From Candidatus Chloroploca asiatica (GTDB lineage: Bacteria; Chloroflexota; Chloroflexia; Chloroflexales; Chloroflexaceae), in the NCBI RefSeq assembly GCF_002532075.1, contig NZ_LYXE01000062.1:24168-88167 (forward strand): a stretch of 64,000 bases of DNA. The letters are read 5' to 3'. A program made the position numbers and the translations under genes. The notes under the pieces were generated by a model. It worked only from the letters and a program-made list of their open reading frames with translations. It had not been told where the DNA came from and made no database searches. Below are positions 61,358 to 64,000 of the stretch, in pieces (position 1 is the first letter of the stretch; each line of letters starts with the position of its first letter).

Positions 61358-62362
61358 ATGACGGCGTATATTCTTCGTCGCATTCTCTGGCAGATCCCAG
61401 TGCTGGTTATTGTTGGTCTGCTGACCTTTGGTATCGCCAAAATGACGCCTGGGGGACCATTTGATACCGATCCAACGCGACGTCAGATGTCACCACAGGT
61501 CGAGGCAGTGCTACGCGATCGCTTTGGCATGGACCTGCCCTTCTGGCGCCAATTTACGCGCTATATGTTTCTCGATGTCGTCACCGATCCAAAGACTGGT
61601 GAACAAGGGATCCGCTGGGGGGCGATTGGGGGAAACTTCGGGCCAACCTATAGCTCGCGTGGGGCGCGGACGGTGCAGCAAGAGCTCTTTGGCGATCGGG
61701 GAGGCAAGCCGAGCCGCTTTTATTATTCGGCACGCCTGGGGGTACAGGCACTGCTCTTTGCCGTGCTGCTCGGCATTCCGATGGGCGTGCTTGCCGCACT
61801 CAAACAGAATACCTGGATTGATTATCTGGTGCTCCTGACCTCAACCTTCTTTGTATCGCTTTCAACCTTGATTGTTGGTTTTCTCTTGGTCTTGATCTTT
61901 GCAAGCTGGTTGAAATGGTTTACGGTCTTGCCCAATTGGAATGATCCGATCCGCCCGTGGATTCTCCCAACGATTGCGCTCGGCTCAACCTCACTTGGCT
62001 TTATTACCCGCTTGACTCGCTCGAGTGTCCTCGAGGTCAAACGGCAAGATTATGTGCGCACCGCACAAGCCAAGGGCCTCAACGATCAGGTCGTTGTCTG
62101 GCGGCATATGTTGAAAAATGCGGTGCTGCCCGTCATTACGATCCTCGGGCCACTCTCGGCTGCATTGATTACCGGCACGCTCTACACCGAAATTATTTTC
62201 CAGGTTCCCGGCATGGGTTCGCTCTTGATCGAAGCCATCGGCAAACGCGATTATTCGATGATTATGGCTGGGGCACTTGTCTTTGTCTTTTTTCTTGGCC
62301 TCGCCAATCTCATGGTAGACATCGCCTACGGCGTGGTTGATCCACGGATTAGCTATAAATAG
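61358..62362 (+). CDS. oppB: Oligopeptide ABC transporter permease (OppB/DppB type)
   Basis: This 334-residue protein has six predicted membrane segments. It starts MTAYILRRILWQIPVLVIVGLLTFGIAKMTPGGPFD, the OppB/DppB N-terminal signature. The EAA loop that contacts the ATPase is near residues 230-250 (YVRTAQAKGLNDQVVVWRHMLKNAVLPVITI). The product forms the channel with the OppC-like protein 32 nt downstream. CGGAG lies about 10-12 nt upstream of the ATG. Confidence 0.94.
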   Translation: MTAYILRRILWQIPVLVIVGLLTFGIAKMTPGGPFDTDPTRRQMSPQVEAVLRDRFGMDLPFWRQFTRYMFLDVVTDPKTGEQGIRWGAIGGNFGPTYSSRGARTVQQELFGDRGGKPSRFYYSARLGVQALLFAVLLGIPMGVLAALKQNTWIDYLVLLTSTFFVSLSTLIVGFLLVLIFASWLKWFTVLPNWNDPIRPWILPTIALGSTSLGFITRLTRSSVLEVKRQDYVRTAQAKGLNDQVVVWRHMLKNAVLPVITILGPLSAALITGTLYTEIIFQVPGMGSLLIEAIGKRDYSMIMAGALVFVFFLGLANLMVDIAYGVVDPRISYK

Positions 62363-62394
62363 AGCATAGCCCTCACCAATGGAGTACAACCATA

Positions 62395-63378
62395 ATGGCA
62401 ACTACGGCACGTTCAGCCTCAGCGCTTGAAGAGCTCAACCTCACGGCAACAAAACCTCGAAGCCTTTGGGGGGATGCGTGGCGACGGCTCCGCCGCAATA
62501 AGGCGGCCATGCTTGGAATCACGGTGGTACTCCTCTATGTGCTTGTCGCCCTTGCGGCACCCTGGCTTGCCCCCAAAAATCCGGTCGCCCAGACGTCCAA
62601 TAACAGCCTTCGCCCCCCGATCTGGGTCACCGATAATCCAAATCGCCAGCCGAATCCTGAACATCTGCTCGGTACCGATACCAATGGCCGCGATATTCTG
62701 AGCCGCCTCATCTTTGCGACGCGCGTCTCCTTGATCGTGGGGGTAGTGCCACAGCTTATTATTGTGGTGATCGGGGTCGGCGTTGGTCTCGTGGCCGGTT
62801 TTCGGGGCGGGTGGGTTGATAACCTCTTGATGCGCTTGACTGAAATTGTCGCATCGTTCCCCGATCTGCTCTTCATTATTACGCTCACGGTGGCCTTCCG
62901 CGAGACTTTATTTGGCAAGGCCTTCAATGGTCTACTGTTGATCTTTACCGCGCTGGCGGTGGTTGGCTGGACGAGCCTCGCCCGCCTTGTGCGTGGGCAG
63001 GTGCTCTCGCTCAAAGAAAAGGAGTTTGTCGAGGCAGCCAGAGCACTCGGCATACCGACCAGCCGCATTCTCGTGCGCCATATTTTGCCCAATACCCTCG
63101 CCCCGATCATTGTGGCGGTTTCGTTCAGTATTCCCAGCCTGATCCTGGCCGAAGCAATTCTGACCTTTCTCGGGGTCGGGATGCGTCCTTCAGTGGATCC
63201 AGCCAATCCGTTGCCGACCAGCCTTGGTCAGATGATGACTGATGGGTTCAACAATCTCAGTTCTGGACCGTGGATGCTGCTCTTCCCCGTCTTGATGCTC
63301 TCAACCCTCGTGATCTCGTTCACCTTCCTCGGTGATGGGTTGCGCGATGCGCTTGATCCGCGGGATGCGGGGCGTTAG
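62395..63378 (+). CDS. oppC: Oligopeptide ABC transporter permease (OppC/DppC type)
   Basis: This 327-residue protein has an N-terminal OppC_N segment (SLWGDAWRRLRRNKAAMLGITVVLLYVLVALAAPWLAP). The LLGTDTNGRDILSRLIFATR motif is specific for OppC/DppC. The EAA loop is EFVEAARALGIPTSRILVRHILPNTLAPIIV. It has six membrane segments. It pairs with OppB. The OppD and OppF ATPases that power the system are not encoded in the window after this gene. They may be elsewhere or shared. Confidence 0.94.
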   Translation: MATTARSASALEELNLTATKPRSLWGDAWRRLRRNKAAMLGITVVLLYVLVALAAPWLAPKNPVAQTSNNSLRPPIWVTDNPNRQPNPEHLLGTDTNGRDILSRLIFATRVSLIVGVVPQLIIVVIGVGVGLVAGFRGGWVDNLLMRLTEIVASFPDLLFIITLTVAFRETLFGKAFNGLLLIFTALAVVGWTSLARLVRGQVLSLKEKEFVEAARALGIPTSRILVRHILPNTLAPIIVAVSFSIPSLILAEAILTFLGVGMRPSVDPANPLPTSLGQMMTDGFNNLSSGPWMLLFPVLMLSTLVISFTFLGDGLRDALDPRDAGR

Positions 63379-63486
63379 GAGGGGGGAAGCACGCCGACCG
63401 GACGCCCCCGCTGCCTCCGGCTCGTTCGTCTGGGGTGGAGCGTCCTCCTGGTACAGGCATTGAACCACCCCAAGGCATCCTCCTTG

Positions 63487-63897
63487 TCACCCCGAGCGCA
63501 GCGAGGGGTCTTCCATGCGCCGCAGTGAAGATTCCTCTTCCTCACTCCGTTCGGAATGACATGGATGGCGTTGGCACTCCGCTGCGCCCGCCCTGGCACC
63601 CCGCTGCGCCCGCCCTGGCACTCCGCTGCGCCCTCCCTGTCACCCCGAGCGCAGCGAGGGGTCTTCCATGCGCCGCAGGGAAGATTCCTCACTCCGTTCG
63701 GAATGACATGGCTGGCGTTGGCACCCCGCTGCGCCCACCTTGTCACCCCAAGGCATCCTCCGCCACCCCAAGGCATCCTCCTTGGCACCCCGCCGCGCCA
63801 GCATTGGCACCCCGCCGCGCCAGCATTGGCACCCCGAGCGGAGCGAGGGGGCTTCCATGCGCCGCAGGGAAGATTCCTCACTGCGTTCGGAATGACA
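63487..63897. repeat. Three copies of a dispersed palindromic repeat
   Basis: Copies at 63487-63561, 63640-63708 and 63829-63897 each run from a CACCCCGAGCGCAGCGAGGG palindrome to CCGTTCGGAATGACA. Between them are short direct repeats such as CGCTGCGCCCGCCCTGGCAC and CACCCCAAGGCATCCTCC. No gene is seen between 63379 and 63909. Open frames through the block are artefacts. Confidence 0.85.
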
Positions 63898-63909
63898 GCG
63901 GGGGCGTTG

Positions 63910-64000
63910 TCACTCCCAATCCGGGCTTAAGTCAAGCCACTTCGGGTTCAACCCCTCGATCAGCGTGATCTTCTTCTCGCGGCACCAGCCCTTAAGCTCC
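63910..64000 (-). CDS. GIY-YIG nuclease family protein, C-terminal part (cut by window edge)
   Basis: A minus-strand frame enters from the right edge and ends at a TGA at 63910-63912. Its last 29 residues read ELKGWCREKKITLIEGLNPK and then WLDLSPDWE. This is the conserved C-terminus of small GIY-YIG domain proteins, with L-x-W-x-R-x-K-K-x-x-L-I-x-x-x-N-P-x-W-x-D-L. Such proteins (YhbQ-like) often lie near repeats. The catalytic GIY/YIG part would be outside the window. Confidence 0.75.
   Translation of the reverse strand, partial: ELKGWCREKKITLIEGLNPKWLDLSPDWE

Noticed and set aside
63375..63968. Frames of 168-177 codons over the repeat cluster at the right end
   Set aside because: They translate the dispersed repeat several times and are open in several frames at once.

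Overview
This window looks like part of a chromosome from a GC-rich, filamentous-type member of the Chloroflexota (class Chloroflexia, possibly Chloroflexales). That is an inference. It rests on the mix of a CrtI-type carotenoid desaturase, an R2-like ligand-binding oxidase, a methylcrotonyl-type carboxyltransferase, a Zincin_2/F420-associated metalloprotease, an LLM flavin oxidoreductase, Gram-positive-like envelope enzymes (sortase, L,D-transpeptidase) and long TPR/BTAD regulators. No rRNA or other decisive marker is present.

Region 1 (about 1-22000, all minus strand) is a surface-polysaccharide locus read from right to left. It is headed by a small unknown protein and a NusG paralogue of the RfaH/UpxY/LoaP kind. 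These are followed by a WbpA-type UDP-sugar dehydrogenase, an NAD-dependent epimerase, a Wzz-like chain-length protein, a nonulosonic-acid set (pseB, pseF, a NeuB synthase, an RmlD-like reductase), glycosyltransferases, a Wzx flippase, a GT-C-like membrane protein, a beta-helix lipoprotein, and WbpB and WbpD homologues. The locus is being remodelled. pseC has in-frame stops and has lost its C-terminal half, pseI survives only as its last ~94 codons, a GDP-fucose synthase survives only as its last ~64 codons next to a 73-bp tandem repeat array, and a TPR-type reading frame is broken.

Region 2 (about 22150-42800) carries regulators and envelope enzymes: a 1297-residue BTAD/ATPase/TPR regulator with a palindromic repeat translated in frame, a sortase, an OmpR-type regulator, CrtI, a clan-A glycoside hydrolase, an eight-copy 68-bp repeat array, a hybrid histidine kinase with its receiver/ParA-like partner, an L,D-transpeptidase, R2lox, a response regulator with a cyclic-nucleotide-binding partner, and a carboxyltransferase. 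The most striking observation is that the sortase, the glycoside hydrolase and the L,D-transpeptidase each carry two copies of the same ~80-residue module (FWxxxGGLxxFGYPLT ... VQxFERARxExHPE). It resembles LGFP repeats and suggests a shared cell-surface targeting system.

Region 3 (about 42800-64000) is mostly housekeeping: YccF, methylglyoxal synthase with an attenuator-like leader, two SPFH proteins, a DASS transporter, a metalloprotease, two tRNA-Ala genes, HtpG, RsgA, two tandem MBL-fold hydrolases, an LLM oxidoreductase, an unknown P-loop protein, a sugar nucleotidyltransferase, an FmdB protein, and an oligopeptide ABC transporter (binding protein plus two permeases). The window ends in a GIY-YIG nuclease gene that runs off the edge. 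A promoter-sORF-terminator unit, two miniature inverted-repeat elements and a series of long, nearly perfect 3-nt-loop palindromes between genes add non-coding interest.
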